This document shows positions 41,027 through 48,722 of a stretch of DNA of 64,000 nt, piece by piece. Every line of letters begins with the position of its first letter. The first letter of the stretch is position 1. This DNA is from Kitasatospora herbaricolor (GTDB lineage Bacteria > Actinomycetota > Actinomycetes > Streptomycetales > Streptomycetaceae), in contig NZ_JAUSVA010000002.1 of the NCBI RefSeq assembly GCF_030813695.1, forward strand, positions 1,488,001 through 1,552,000. The letters run 5' to 3'. The position numbers were made by a program, and so were the translations under genes. The notes beneath the pieces were generated by a model. The model ran no database searches. It was not told where the DNA came from and worked only from the letters and a program-made list of their open reading frames with translations.

Positions 41027-41689
41027 CTAGGCCGCGACGAAGGCGATCTCGCCCAGCCGGCGGGCCGCCGCCCGGTCCAGCACCACCACCGAGGCGCACT
41101 CCGCCGGCGGTTCGCCGGTACCCGCCAGACGGGTGCGCAGCCGCGCCGCCGCCCGGCAGTGCCGGGCGAAGGCGGACGCCGAGACGGTCTGACCGCGGGT
41201 CAGCTGGCCCTCCCTCGCCTCCGCGCTGCTCGCGTCCAGCAGCACCAGGTGCAGCCGCCGCCCCTGCCGGGCCGCCGTCCGGGCCATCCAGTGCCGCACC
41301 CACGGCACCGCCCCGCAGTCGTGCACCGCCAGCGGACCGCCCGCCAGCAGCGCCCGCCGCAGCCGCCGGTAGTGCGACAGGCGGACGAACGGCCGGTAGA
41401 GCGCGTACGGCAGCCAGCCCGGCAGCCGGGCCGCGTACTCCTCGCGCACCTGCTGGGAGTCGATCACCCGGGCCCGGACGGACCGCCGCAGCAGCGTGCT
41501 CTTCCCGCTGCCCGGCAGCCCGGAGACCACCAGCAGGTCCTGCGACGGGTAGTGGAGTGCGGCGGCGCCCCGCCCGCCCCTCAGGTCGTGCAGGGCGCGC
41601 GGGCGCAGCGCCGGCGGGCGCGGCGCCCGTCTCGGCGGTGGCACGCGGACCGGCTGCGCGGACAGCTCGGCCTCGATCGAATCGGACAC
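41027..41689 (-). CDS. AAA-type ATP-binding protein (small P-loop kinase/ATPase)
   Basis: 220 residues, GTG start with GGAGGGAG about 6-9 nt upstream. Walker A VVSGLPGSGKSTLLRR (about 55-70), then a helix pair (SQQVREEYAARLPGWLPYAL), Walker B-like LAVHDCGAVPWV and LVLLDASSAEAREGQLTRGQ (about 145), similar to zeta-toxin/nucleoside-kinase type P-loop proteins. Cytoplasmic. The substrate is not evident. Its N-terminal 45 residues are Arg/Pro-rich and probably disordered. Confidence 0.75.
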   Translation of the reverse strand: MSDSIEAELSAQPVRVPPPRRAPRPPALRPRALHDLRGGRGAAALHYPSQDLLVVSGLPGSGKSTLLRRSVRARVIDSQQVREEYAARLPGWLPYALYRPFVRLSHYRRLRRALLAGGPLAVHDCGAVPWVRHWMARTAARQGRRLHLVLLDASSAEAREGQLTRGQTVSASAFARHCRAAARLRTRLAGTGEPPAECASVVVLDRAAARRLGEIAFVAA

Positions 41690-41867
41690 CAGTACTCCCT
41701 CCGGAGCCCGGTGCCTGACACCCTCCGGGCCTGCTCCGACTTCTCAAAGAGACAGTAAAGAGTAGTGGTCAGGGCCGGTCCCACTGAACCCTTTTCACCG
41801 AGAGGGACGGTTTCGGGAGGGCGGCCGGTTCCCGGCCGGCCGGCGCGGGCCACCGCCGGGCGCCCCG

Positions 41868-43394
41868 TCAACGACCCGGCCGGGGCGTCCCGGCCCGCCG
41901 CCCGCCGCGCCCGTTCGTCGCCGAAGGACCTGCCGGCGCACCCGGCGGGGCATCGGCGGGAACAGCCGCCGGGGCACCAGCCGGAAGACCCTCCGGAACA
42001 CCCGCCGGGGCACCTGCCCCGGGCCGCGGCCGGAGCCGCCGGACGGCCACGCCGGCGAGCACCACCGCCAGGGCGGCCGCGTACGCCGCTTGCTGGGCCC
42101 CGCCGCCCAGCAGGTAGACCAGCTGGCCGGCGGCCGGCACCGCCAGCCACTCCCACCGGCCGTCCAGCCCCACCAGCGCGACCACCAGCAGCCCGTACCA
42201 GGGGTAGCCCGGCGTGACGGTGAGCAGCGCGCCGCCGGTGACCAGCAGCGCGCCGCGCCAGGGCCGCTCCGGGTCGCCCCGGCGCAGCACGTGCAGCACC
42301 AGGGCGAGCAGCACCAGCGCCGCGCCGTACGGCGCCAGGCCGTCCGGGAGCAGCAGCCGGAGCAGGCCGAAACGGTCGATCCGGTCCTGGTCGTAGCCCT
42401 CCTCCCGCAGGTACCCGGGCAGGTAGCCGAGCACCCCGGCACCGGAGGCGAGCACGTACGGCAGGTACCCGAGGGCGAGGGCCCCCAGCGCGGCGAGCGG
42501 CAGCACCGCGTCCCGGGGGCGGGGGCGGCGGGCCAGCAGGCCGGACATCGCGCCGGGCAGGGCGAGCGCCGGCAGCAGCTTGGTGGCGGTGGCCGCCCCG
42601 AGCAGCGCCCCGCCCGCGCCGGCGCGCCCCCGGCCGGCCAGGACCAGCCCGCCGACCATCAGCAGGGCACCGAGCGCGTCCACGTGGGCGTCGTTCACCG
42701 CCCAGACCGCGACCCCCGGGCACCAGCCCCAGAGCGCGGCCCGCCACAGGGCGCGCCCGGGTGCTCCCGGCCGCCGGCGCAGCGCCGTCAGCAGCACGCC
42801 GGTGGTGGCGACCGCGAGCAGCGCGCCGCCCGCCTGCGCCGCCCGTACGCCCCACCCGCCGGCCACCCGGTGCAGGCCGGCGAACCAGAGCTCGGCGACC
42901 GGCGGGTAGATCGTGGGCACGTTCGGACGGTTGAGCCGGCTGCAGAACCCGGCGGCGGCGCGACGCTCGTCCCAGCCGTCGCAGCCGTCACCCGGCGGGA
43001 AGAGGCCCGGCGCCCGGGCCCGCAGCCCGGCCAGCGCCGGATCGTCCGGGGCGTACGCGTAGGGCGAGAGGCCGGCCTGCTGGACCTGGCCGTCCCACAC
43101 GTACCGGTACGCGTCGTCGCTGCTCCTGGGCGGGGCGAGCAGCGCGGCGGCGGCGACCAGCACGCTGCCGGCGAGCACCAGCCGGCCGGCCCGCCGGGCG
43201 GGCACCCGGCGCAGCAGGGCCACGGCCAGGGCGAACAGCAGCGCGTCCACCGGGTACCAGGCGTACAGCGGCCCGCGGTGGCCGAGCGTCCCGCCGCCGG
43301 TCACGGTCAGCGCCGTGGACACGGCCAGCGCGGCGAGGGCGAGGCAGCACGCCGCGGTCGCGGCACGGCGGCGGACGGGCGGGGTGTCGGGCAT
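41868..43394 (-). CDS. GT87-type integral-membrane glycosyltransferase (polyprenyl-phosphate mannosyltransferase-like)
   Basis: 508 residues, ten or more transmembrane helices. The GT-C catalytic loop is SSDDAYRYVWDGQVQQAG (acidic pair, about 90); the first outer loop continues with NVPTIYPPVAELWF (about 155), and NDAHVDALGALLMVGGLVLA and TPGYPWYGLLVVALV follow. Members use polyprenyl-phosphate sugars to glycosylate lipids or proteins outside the membrane. The C-terminal 50 residues are a Pro/Ala/Gly repeat (GAPAGVPEGLPAGAPAAVPA). CAGGCT 6 nt before the ATG implies a leaderless message; box 2 is 39 bp upstream of it, the same geometry as at the response regulator gene. Confidence 0.85.
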   Translation of the reverse strand: MPDTPPVRRRAATAACCLALAALAVSTALTVTGGGTLGHRGPLYAWYPVDALLFALAVALLRRVPARRAGRLVLAGSVLVAAAALLAPPRSSDDAYRYVWDGQVQQAGLSPYAYAPDDPALAGLRARAPGLFPPGDGCDGWDERRAAAGFCSRLNRPNVPTIYPPVAELWFAGLHRVAGGWGVRAAQAGGALLAVATTGVLLTALRRRPGAPGRALWRAALWGWCPGVAVWAVNDAHVDALGALLMVGGLVLAGRGRAGAGGALLGAATATKLLPALALPGAMSGLLARRPRPRDAVLPLAALGALALGYLPYVLASGAGVLGYLPGYLREEGYDQDRIDRFGLLRLLLPDGLAPYGAALVLLALVLHVLRRGDPERPWRGALLVTGGALLTVTPGYPWYGLLVVALVGLDGRWEWLAVPAAGQLVYLLGGGAQQAAYAAALAVVLAGVAVRRLRPRPGAGAPAGVPEGLPAGAPAAVPADAPPGAPAGPSATNGRGGRRAGTPRPGR

Positions 43395-43444
43395 GCCGTC
43401 AGCCTGTCACCGCGACGGCCCGTCCCCGCGGACCGGCGGGCGTC

Positions 43445-43462
43445 CGTACGACTTCCGTAAGG
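43445..43462. promoter_or_regulatory. Regulator box 2 (upstream of the GT87 gene)
   Basis: CGTACGACTTCCGTAAGG, identical to box 1 over 18 bp, 39 bp upstream of the CAGGCT -10 of the GT87 gene in the same orientation relative to it. Confidence 0.7.
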
Positions 43463-43593
43463 CGGCCGTCCGGATGACGTGACCGGCCCCGGCCGGGAGC
43501 GGCGGGCCCCGGCCGGGTCCGGCGGCAAGCAGGATGACCGGGACGGGCCGCCGCCGACCGGCAGCGCGGCCACCCAGCGAGGCCAGGTACCCA

Positions 43594-43926
43594 TTGATCT
43601 TCATCGCGGTCAGGTTCACCACCCTCCCCGGACGCGGCGACGAGTGGCTCGCCCTGGTGGACGAGTTCACCAGGGCCACCCGCGCGGAGCCCGGGAACCT
43701 CTTCTTCGAGTGGTCCAGGAGCGTCGACGACCCCGACCGGTTCGTCCTGCTGGAGGCCTTCGCGGACCAGACCGCCGGGGCGGCGCACGTCGGTACGGCG
43801 CACTTCGCGGCGGCCATGGAGACGCTGGCCGGCGCGATCGCCCGCACCCCGGAGATCATCAACGTCGAGGTGCCCGGGCAGGGCTGGAACGCCATGGCCG
43901 AACTCACCCCGCGCCCCCGGACCTGA
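43594..43926 (+). CDS. Antibiotic-biosynthesis-monooxygenase (ABM) domain protein
   Basis: 110 residues from TTG 43594, chosen because ABM proteins begin at this point (here LIFIAVRFTTLPGR); an ATG at 43534 gives 20 more residues. One ferredoxin-like ABM domain: EWLALVDEFTRATRAEPGNL, FFEWSRSVDDPDRFVLLEAF, HFAAAMETLAGAI. Dimeric ABM proteins include quinol/heme monooxygenases and many of unknown role. It lies between box 2 and box 3 and may be unrelated to that regulon. Confidence 0.8.
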   Translation: MIFIAVRFTTLPGRGDEWLALVDEFTRATRAEPGNLFFEWSRSVDDPDRFVLLEAFADQTAGAAHVGTAHFAAAMETLAGAIARTPEIINVEVPGQGWNAMAELTPRPRT

Positions 43927-43976
43927 CCCGCCGGGCGGTGCCCGCGCCGCCGGTGCGGCCACCGCCCGCCGGCGCC

Positions 43977-43994
43977 CGTAGGACTTTCGTAAGC
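43977..43994 (+). promoter_or_regulatory. Regulator box 3 (upstream of the molybdoenzyme operon)
   Basis: CGTAGGACTTTCGTAAGC, three mismatches from boxes 1 and 2, 34 bp upstream of TCTGAT, the -10 of the molybdoenzyme gene. The 34-bp distance is identical to that between box 1 and the GT2-DUF2064 -10. Confidence 0.65.
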
Positions 43995-44039
43995 AGGTCG
44001 AAGCGCCTGTGCGGGCCTCCGAGCGGTTCTGATGGCGGG

Positions 44040-45218
44040 GTGGACGAAGAACACCCCGTGCCGCACCGCCGGCCGTACGACCTCCCGCTGCCGACCCCGC
44101 CGGAGGTGCTCCGCCGCGGCCCCCTGCGCGAGGGCGCCTTCGGCTCCGCCCTGCACGAACCGCGCACCGCCGTGGTGATCGGCCGCTGGCTCGGCGCCGC
44201 CCTGCTCACCTGCTTCCTCACCGGCCTGCTCAGCCACCTGCTGCAGGAGCCGCCGACCTGGCTGCGCGACCACCTGCCCACCCGGCCGGTGGACGGGTAC
44301 CGGGTCACCCAGGGGCTGCACGTGATCAGCGGCCTCGCAGCCGTCCCGCTGCTCGGCGCCAAGCTGTGGACGGTCTACCCGCGGCTCTTCGAGTGGCCTC
44401 CCGCGCGGAGTGCGGCGCACGCCCTGGAGCGGCTCGGGATCGCCGTCCTGGTGGGTTCGATGCTGCTGGAGCTGTTCACCGGGCTGCTGAACACCCTGCA
44501 GTGGTACCCCTGGCCGTTCCCGTTCCGCCAGACCCACTTCTGGCTCGGCTGGCTGGCCGTGGGCGGGCTGCTGCTGCACATCGCCGTCAAGGCCCCGCTG
44601 ATCACCCGGCACTGGCGGCGGCGCGGCCCCGGCCTCGCGCAGCGCCGGGCGTTCCTGGGCGCGGTGACCGCCTCGGTGACCGTCGTCACCCTGACCACCG
44701 CCGGGCAGACCGTGCCCTGGCTGCGCGGCCTCACCCTGCTCGCCCCGCGCCGGCCCGACATCGGCCCGCAGGGACTGCCGGTCAACCGCACCGCCGCCCA
44801 GGCCGGCACCGCCACCGCCCCCGCCGACTGGCGGCTGACCGTGGACGGCCCGCACCCGTACGAGCTGACCATGGACCAGTTGCTCGCCCTGCCGCAGTAC
44901 GAGGCCGAGCTGCCGATCGCCTGCGTCGAGGGCTGGAGCGCGTCCGCCCGCTGGGGCGGGGTACGCGTCGCGGACCTGCTCGCCCGGGCCGGGGCGCCCG
45001 GGTCCGCCCGGCTGCGGGTGACCTCGCTGGAGGCCGACGGGCCGTACCGGGTGACGGAGATGCCCGCCGCCCACGCCCACGACCCGCTCACCCTGCTCGC
45101 GCTGCGGGTCAACGGCGAGACGCTGATGCCCGACCACGGCTACCCCGCGCGGATCATCGCGCCCGACCGCCCCGGTGTGCTCCAGACCAAGTGGGTCACG
45201 CGGCTGGAGGCCCTCTGA
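44040..45218 (+). CDS. Membrane-bound molybdopterin-dependent oxidoreductase (sulfite-oxidase type)
   Basis: 392 residues from GTG 44040; TCTGAT 6 nt upstream fits a leaderless message. Residues 1-230 hold five hydrophobic helices (VIGRWLGAALLTCFLTGLLS, GLHVISGLAAVPLLGAKLW, LGIAVLVGSMLLELFTGLLN, FWLGWLAVGGLLLHIAVKAP, AFLGAVTASVTVVTLTTAG). From about 250 the Moco domain follows: the molybdenum-ligand Cys is in ELPIACVEGWSASARWGGV (about 295), with LMPDHGYPARIIAPDRPGV and a final KWVTRLEAL. The helices may carry a b-type heme or just anchor it; His residues in GLHVISG and LLLHIA are candidates. The active site faces outside. Overlaps the next gene by TGATG. Substrate unknown. Confidence 0.85.
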   Translation: MDEEHPVPHRRPYDLPLPTPPEVLRRGPLREGAFGSALHEPRTAVVIGRWLGAALLTCFLTGLLSHLLQEPPTWLRDHLPTRPVDGYRVTQGLHVISGLAAVPLLGAKLWTVYPRLFEWPPARSAAHALERLGIAVLVGSMLLELFTGLLNTLQWYPWPFPFRQTHFWLGWLAVGGLLLHIAVKAPLITRHWRRRGPGLAQRRAFLGAVTASVTVVTLTTAGQTVPWLRGLTLLAPRRPDIGPQGLPVNRTAAQAGTATAPADWRLTVDGPHPYELTMDQLLALPQYEAELPIACVEGWSASARWGGVRVADLLARAGAPGSARLRVTSLEADGPYRVTEMPAAHAHDPLTLLALRVNGETLMPDHGYPARIIAPDRPGVLQTKWVTRLEAL

Positions 45219-45634
45219 TGGCACGCTTCCTGAGGCTCGGCACCGCCCTCGCCGGCATCGCCCTGATGGCGTACGGGCTGTACGGACTGCTGAACGACCA
45301 CTACATCACCGACCCGGCGGACGTCCTGGTGTGGGCCGTCGGCGGGCTGCTCCTGCACGACGGGCTCTGGGTCCCGCTGGTCTGTCTGGCCGGCGCCCGC
45401 TTCGCCCGGGGCACCGCCCTGCGGACCTGGCTGATCGTGGCCGCCGCGGTCACCGCCGTCGGCCTGCCCGCCGTCCTGCGGGCGGGCACCGACCACGGCA
45501 ACTTCACCCTGCTGCCCCTCCCCTACCTGCGGAACTACCTGCTCGTGCTGGCGGCCACCGGGGCCCTCACCCTGCTCGGGGTGGCCGCGTCGGCGGTCCG
45601 CCGGCGCAGGCGGCGGAGGCCGGGGCCGCGGTAG
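45218..45634 (+). CDS. Small integral membrane protein of the molybdoenzyme operon
   Basis: 138 residues, about four transmembrane helices (LGTALAGIALMAYGLYGLL, VLVWAVGGLLLHDGLWVPLV, WLIVAAAVTAVGLPAVL, YLLVLAATGALTLLGVAA), with an Arg-rich C-terminus. ATG overlaps the molybdoenzyme stop (TGATG), so it is co-translated and probably a partner or anchor. His residues in LLHDGLW and DHYITDP could matter for heme or metal. No family recognised. Confidence 0.75.
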   Translation: MARFLRLGTALAGIALMAYGLYGLLNDHYITDPADVLVWAVGGLLLHDGLWVPLVCLAGARFARGTALRTWLIVAAAVTAVGLPAVLRAGTDHGNFTLLPLPYLRNYLLVLAATGALTLLGVAASAVRRRRRRRPGPR

Positions 45635-45702
45635 CGGGCCGGGGCGCCCCCGGATCGCGGACGGACGGGACGGACGGGACGGACGGAGGATCCGGCTGTT
45701 CG

Positions 45703-45720
45703 GATACCCGGTGGGGTATC
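45703..45720 (+). promoter_or_regulatory. CsoR-like (copper-type) operator overlapping a -10
   Basis: GATACCC, 4 nt, GGGTATC (45703-45720), the ATACCC...GGGTAT shape of copper-sensing CsoR operators known in streptomycetes and mycobacteria. Its right arm runs into TATCGT (45717-45722), the probable -10 of the Cys-rich gene, so a bound repressor would block it. Confidence 0.6.
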
Positions 45721-45761
45721 GTGGAGGACATCCATCGAACACCGCGGAGAGGGAACGGACC

Positions 45762-45929
45762 ATGTGCCGACGCACCACGTGCCACACCTGCAAGAAGATC
45801 ACCTACGCCGGCTGCGGCATGCACGTGGACCAGGTCCTGGCCGGAGTGTCCGCGGCCGACCGCTGCACCTGCGAGAAGAGCGCGAAGACCGGCGGATTCA
45901 GCCTCCGCAAGCTGTTCGGCCGCGGCTGA
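45762..45929 (+). CDS. 55-aa cysteine-rich protein, probably metal-binding
   Basis: 55 residues, GAGGGA upstream of ATG 45762. Six cysteines: MCRRTTCHTCKK (Cys2, 7, 10), YAGCGMHVDQVLAGV (Cys18) and RCTCEKSAK (Cys35, 37), with a CxxC and a CxC pair and His8 and His21. Small proteins with the pattern CxxCxKxTYxGCGxHVxQ...CxC are widespread in actinobacteria but uncharacterised. The CsoR-like operator at its promoter suggests copper induction and a copper-binding role; that part is inference. Confidence 0.75.
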   Translation: MCRRTTCHTCKKITYAGCGMHVDQVLAGVSAADRCTCEKSAKTGGFSLRKLFGRG

Positions 45930-46353
45930 ACACCCGGAGACCCGGCCCGCCCGGGGCCGGCCCCCCGTCGAGCGCGAACGGGGACGTGGACCACCGACGA
46001 CCCGACAGCGTCACGAACGCCGACGACCGCATCCGGGCGGGTCGGCCGATCGCGTTGCCGGGCCTCTCCCGGCCGCGCCTGTCAGGGAGACACCGGAAGA
46101 GGCCCCCCTCGACGCTACCGGGTCGGCCTCGCCGCCGAGGTGACTCCCGATCGACCTGACGCCGTCCGAACCGAGAACGCCGCGAAAACCAGGCACCTGA
46201 CGCATCGGCGGCCCCATGTCCGGCGTGCTGCCCGGCGTGCCCTCGACGGCGATCCTCCTGGCCCGGCCGGAGCCGGTGGGCACCGCGGACGCCGCCCACG
46301 GCGGCTCCGAGGCGGTCCGTGACACGACCCGCCGCGCTCCATACACCCGTCAC
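45930..46353. other. Gene-free interval with a 19-bp repeat arm
   Basis: No gene is evident. The first arm of a 19-bp direct repeat lies at 46018-46036. Third-position GC statistics do not support any of the open frames. Confidence 0.4.
46018..46036 (+). repeat. 19-bp direct repeat, left copy
   Basis: CGCCGACGACCGCATCCGG, repeated exactly at 48520-48538. The two copies flank the DRE-TIM/YrdC operon (46474-48485). Confidence 0.7.
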
Positions 46354-46366
46354 TGACGGAACGTCA
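46354..46366. promoter_or_regulatory. Palindrome TGACG-GAA-CGTCA upstream of the DRE-TIM/YrdC operon
   Basis: A perfect 5-bp-arm palindrome 108 bp before the first start codon; TAGAGT (46388-46393) downstream could be a -10. Candidate operator. Confidence 0.4.
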
Positions 46367-46473
46367 ATACCTGGGTCGCCGGTCGCCTAGAGTTCGGCGG
46401 GTCCGCACTCCATCGGCGGAGGGCGTCGACGCCTGGGCCGTCCCCGAGGGCCGCGGCGGGATCGGAGTCAGTG

Positions 46474-47718
46474 GTGCGCGAGGACCTGGTACGGGAGTCC
46501 GCGGCGGCGGGCCGGGTGGTGCTCTGGGAGGAGTCCGCGCGGGACGGAGCGCAGGCCAAGACCCTGATGTCCGCGGACTTCCGGGTGCGCCTGGCCGTCG
46601 AACAGGGGCGGATGTTCGGAGCCGACGGACCGCGGCACGTGGTGTTCGCGGCCGGCTTCCCGGCCGTGTGCGCCGAGGAGTTCGAGGCGGTCCGGCAGGT
46701 CGCGGCGGAGGCCGAGGGCGCGGTGAGCGTCGCCGCGGTGTGCCGGGGGACCGCGGCGGACGTACGGCAGGCGGTGGCCTCGGTGCGGGGCAGCGCGCAC
46801 GCGCGGGTGATGGTCGTGGTGCCGGCCTCGGAGGCGATGGCGGCGGTGATGACCCACCGGACCGCCCGCGAGGCCCTGGCGGCCGGGGTCGCGCTCGTCA
46901 AGGAGGCCCGGGGGCTGGACGACCTGGTGGCGGTGGATCTCTGCCTGGCCGACGCCTCCCGCGCGGACCACGGACTGATGGCCGCGTACGCCGCCGAGGC
47001 GACCGCGGCCGGCGCGGGGGCCGTGATCCTGGCGGACACCGTCGGCGGCCAACTGCCCACGGCGGCAGGTGAGATGTTCGCCCGGGTACGGGCCGGCGCC
47101 GGGGACGGGGTGGTCCTGGCCTCCCACGCGCACAACGACCTGGGCCTGGGGCTGGCCAACACCCTGGAGGCCGTCCGGGCCGGGGCACGGGTGCTCTCCA
47201 GCTCCTGGCTGGGCCTCGCCGAGCGCAGCGGCCTGGTCGCGACCGAGCAGCTGCTCTTCCTCCTCGCGCACCGGGCCGAGCACACCCGGGTGCTGCTGGG
47301 CGAGCAGAGCGACCCCTGGTGGACGGCCCCGGACCTGACCGCGCTGCCCCGCATCGCGCGGATGGTCTCCCGGGAGACAGGAGTGCCGCTGAGCGTGACC
47401 ACACCGATCGTGGGGAGCGGCGTCGGCACCATCTCCACCGGTACGCCGTTCGTCCACCCGCAGCTCTTCCAGCCTTACGACCCCGCGGAGTTGCTGGGGA
47501 CCGAGCCGGACGTGGTGCTCACCCAGCTGGCCAGCGCCCGGGTGGTGACGGCGGTGGCGGCCCGCCTCGGGCACGGTCTGGACCGCGCCCAGGCACGGGC
47601 CGCGACGGGCTGGGTGAAGCAGCAGGCGTACCGGTCGGGCCGGGCGGTCGTCGACCGGGGCCTGTTCGCCGGCTACCTCGACGGCCTGCGCGCCGCGACC
47701 ACGGGGGACGCCCGGTGA
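46474..47718 (+). CDS. DRE-TIM metallolyase-type enzyme (homocitrate/isopropylmalate synthase or HMG-CoA lyase-like)
   Basis: 414 residues from the second of two adjacent GTG codons (46474), which has GGAG 6 nt upstream; 46471 is the alternative. A TIM-barrel with WEESARDGAQAKTLMS (the DxRDGxQ catalytic motif), VDLCLADASRADHGLM (substrate Asp/Arg region), VILADTVGGQLPT and the metal-binding SHAHNDLGLGLANTLEAV (HxH and Asn). GLAERSGLVATEQLLFLL replaces the GERxGNA loop, and the last 130 residues are shorter than the regulatory part of LeuA. It probably condenses or cleaves an acyl-CoA or a 2-oxo acid. The YrdC-domain gene downstream overlaps it (GTGA). The metabolite is unknown. Confidence 0.8.
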   Translation: MREDLVRESAAAGRVVLWEESARDGAQAKTLMSADFRVRLAVEQGRMFGADGPRHVVFAAGFPAVCAEEFEAVRQVAAEAEGAVSVAAVCRGTAADVRQAVASVRGSAHARVMVVVPASEAMAAVMTHRTAREALAAGVALVKEARGLDDLVAVDLCLADASRADHGLMAAYAAEATAAGAGAVILADTVGGQLPTAAGEMFARVRAGAGDGVVLASHAHNDLGLGLANTLEAVRAGARVLSSSWLGLAERSGLVATEQLLFLLAHRAEHTRVLLGEQSDPWWTAPDLTALPRIARMVSRETGVPLSVTTPIVGSGVGTISTGTPFVHPQLFQPYDPAELLGTEPDVVLTQLASARVVTAVAARLGHGLDRAQARAATGWVKQQAYRSGRAVVDRGLFAGYLDGLRAATTGDAR

Positions 47719-48485
47719 ACCCCGGCCCCGACACCGACCCTGCCCCCCGCACCGACCCCGACCCCGGCACAGGTGCCGGCCCCGGGTTCGGAACCGTCGA
47801 CCCGGAAGGCGCCCGACGCACCCTGCGGAACGGGGCCGCGGTGGTGCTGCCCAATCCCGCGCCGCTGACCTACGTCGTCGCCGCGACCGTCCCGCAGGCG
47901 GTCAACACCGCGAAGGGGCGCCCCGCCGGGCAGGCCGTCGCACTGTGGGCCCATCACCCCGCCACCCTCGCGGCCCTGGACGGCGCCCTCGACCTCGACC
48001 CGGGCCTGACCGCCCTGGCCGGCCGGCTGCTGGCCGAGGAACGGGTGACCCTGCTGCTACCGCTGCGACCGGACGCCCACCGGCCCGACTGGCTGTCACC
48101 GGCGAGCCGGGACGGCTGGACCCTGCTGTTCGGCGCGCGCTGGGAGCCCCTGCGGCCCGTCCTCGACGGCTTCCCCGTCCTGTACGTGAGCAGTGCCAAC
48201 CGCACCGGCCGACCGCCGGCCGCCGGGCCGGCCGAGGCCGTCGCGATGTTCGCGCCCGCCACCCCGGTCCTGCCGGCCGGGCCGCTCGCACCGGCCGGCG
48301 GGGAGCCCGCCGGGGCGCCTCGCGCGGCGACCACCACGCTGCGCCTGCACACCGACGGGCGGCTCGAACTGCACCGGCCCGGCGCGCAGGACCGGGCCTT
48401 CCCGGCACCCGAGCGGTACCTCGACCACCTCCGCCAGGCGTACGGGTCCGGCGGCGGGGAGCGGCCCGGGCCGCTGTCCGGCTGA
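47715..48485 (+). CDS. Sua5/YciO/YrdC-domain protein
   Basis: 256 residues. After a Pro/Gly/Asp-rich tail, the YrdC fold (about 30-230) has GAAVVLPNPAPLTYVVAAT, AVNTAKGRPAGQAVALWAHH, LAEERVTLLLPLRP, and VLYVSSANRTGRPPAAGPAEA (the SANxSG-like motif of threonylcarbamoyl-AMP synthases), ending LYxxRPGAQDRAFPAPE-like. Housekeeping Sua5/TsaC makes tRNA t6A; YrdC domains also serve O-carbamoyltransferases in natural product pathways. The KRP lysine motif of TsaC is replaced (TAKGRP), so this is an outlying paralogue. Coupled with the DRE-TIM gene, it probably activates a carbamoyl or acyl group in a small pathway. Confidence 0.75.
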   Translation: MNPGPDTDPAPRTDPDPGTGAGPGFGTVDPEGARRTLRNGAAVVLPNPAPLTYVVAATVPQAVNTAKGRPAGQAVALWAHHPATLAALDGALDLDPGLTALAGRLLAEERVTLLLPLRPDAHRPDWLSPASRDGWTLLFGARWEPLRPVLDGFPVLYVSSANRTGRPPAAGPAEAVAMFAPATPVLPAGPLAPAGGEPAGAPRAATTTLRLHTDGRLELHRPGAQDRAFPAPERYLDHLRQAYGSGGGERPGPLSG

Positions 48486-48519
48486 GCGCGGACCGGGCCC
48501 GCGCGCGGCGGCGCCGGGC

Positions 48520-48538
48520 CGCCGACGACCGCATCCGG
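48520..48538 (+). repeat. 19-bp direct repeat, right copy
   Basis: CGCCGACGACCGCATCCGG, 35 bp after the YrdC stop; exact copy of 46018-46036. Confidence 0.7.
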
Positions 48539-48722
48539 CTCGGCCGCGCCCCGGCCGGAAGTGCTGGGAACACTCCAGGACCGGCCCATGATCGTTGTGG
48601 CCGGCGGGGCCACCACCCGGGCCCGGCCCGGCGCCGGCGGGAGCGCCGGGCCACGCCCGCCACCGGGGGAGAGGCACGTTTCACTGCCGGGCGGGCACCG
48701 ACTGCGGCGCTACGCTCGGGCC

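Noticed and set aside
43594..43926. ABM-domain gene as a member of the box regulon
   Set aside because: Its start is about 130 bp from box 2 and no -10 at the 34-bp distance is present.
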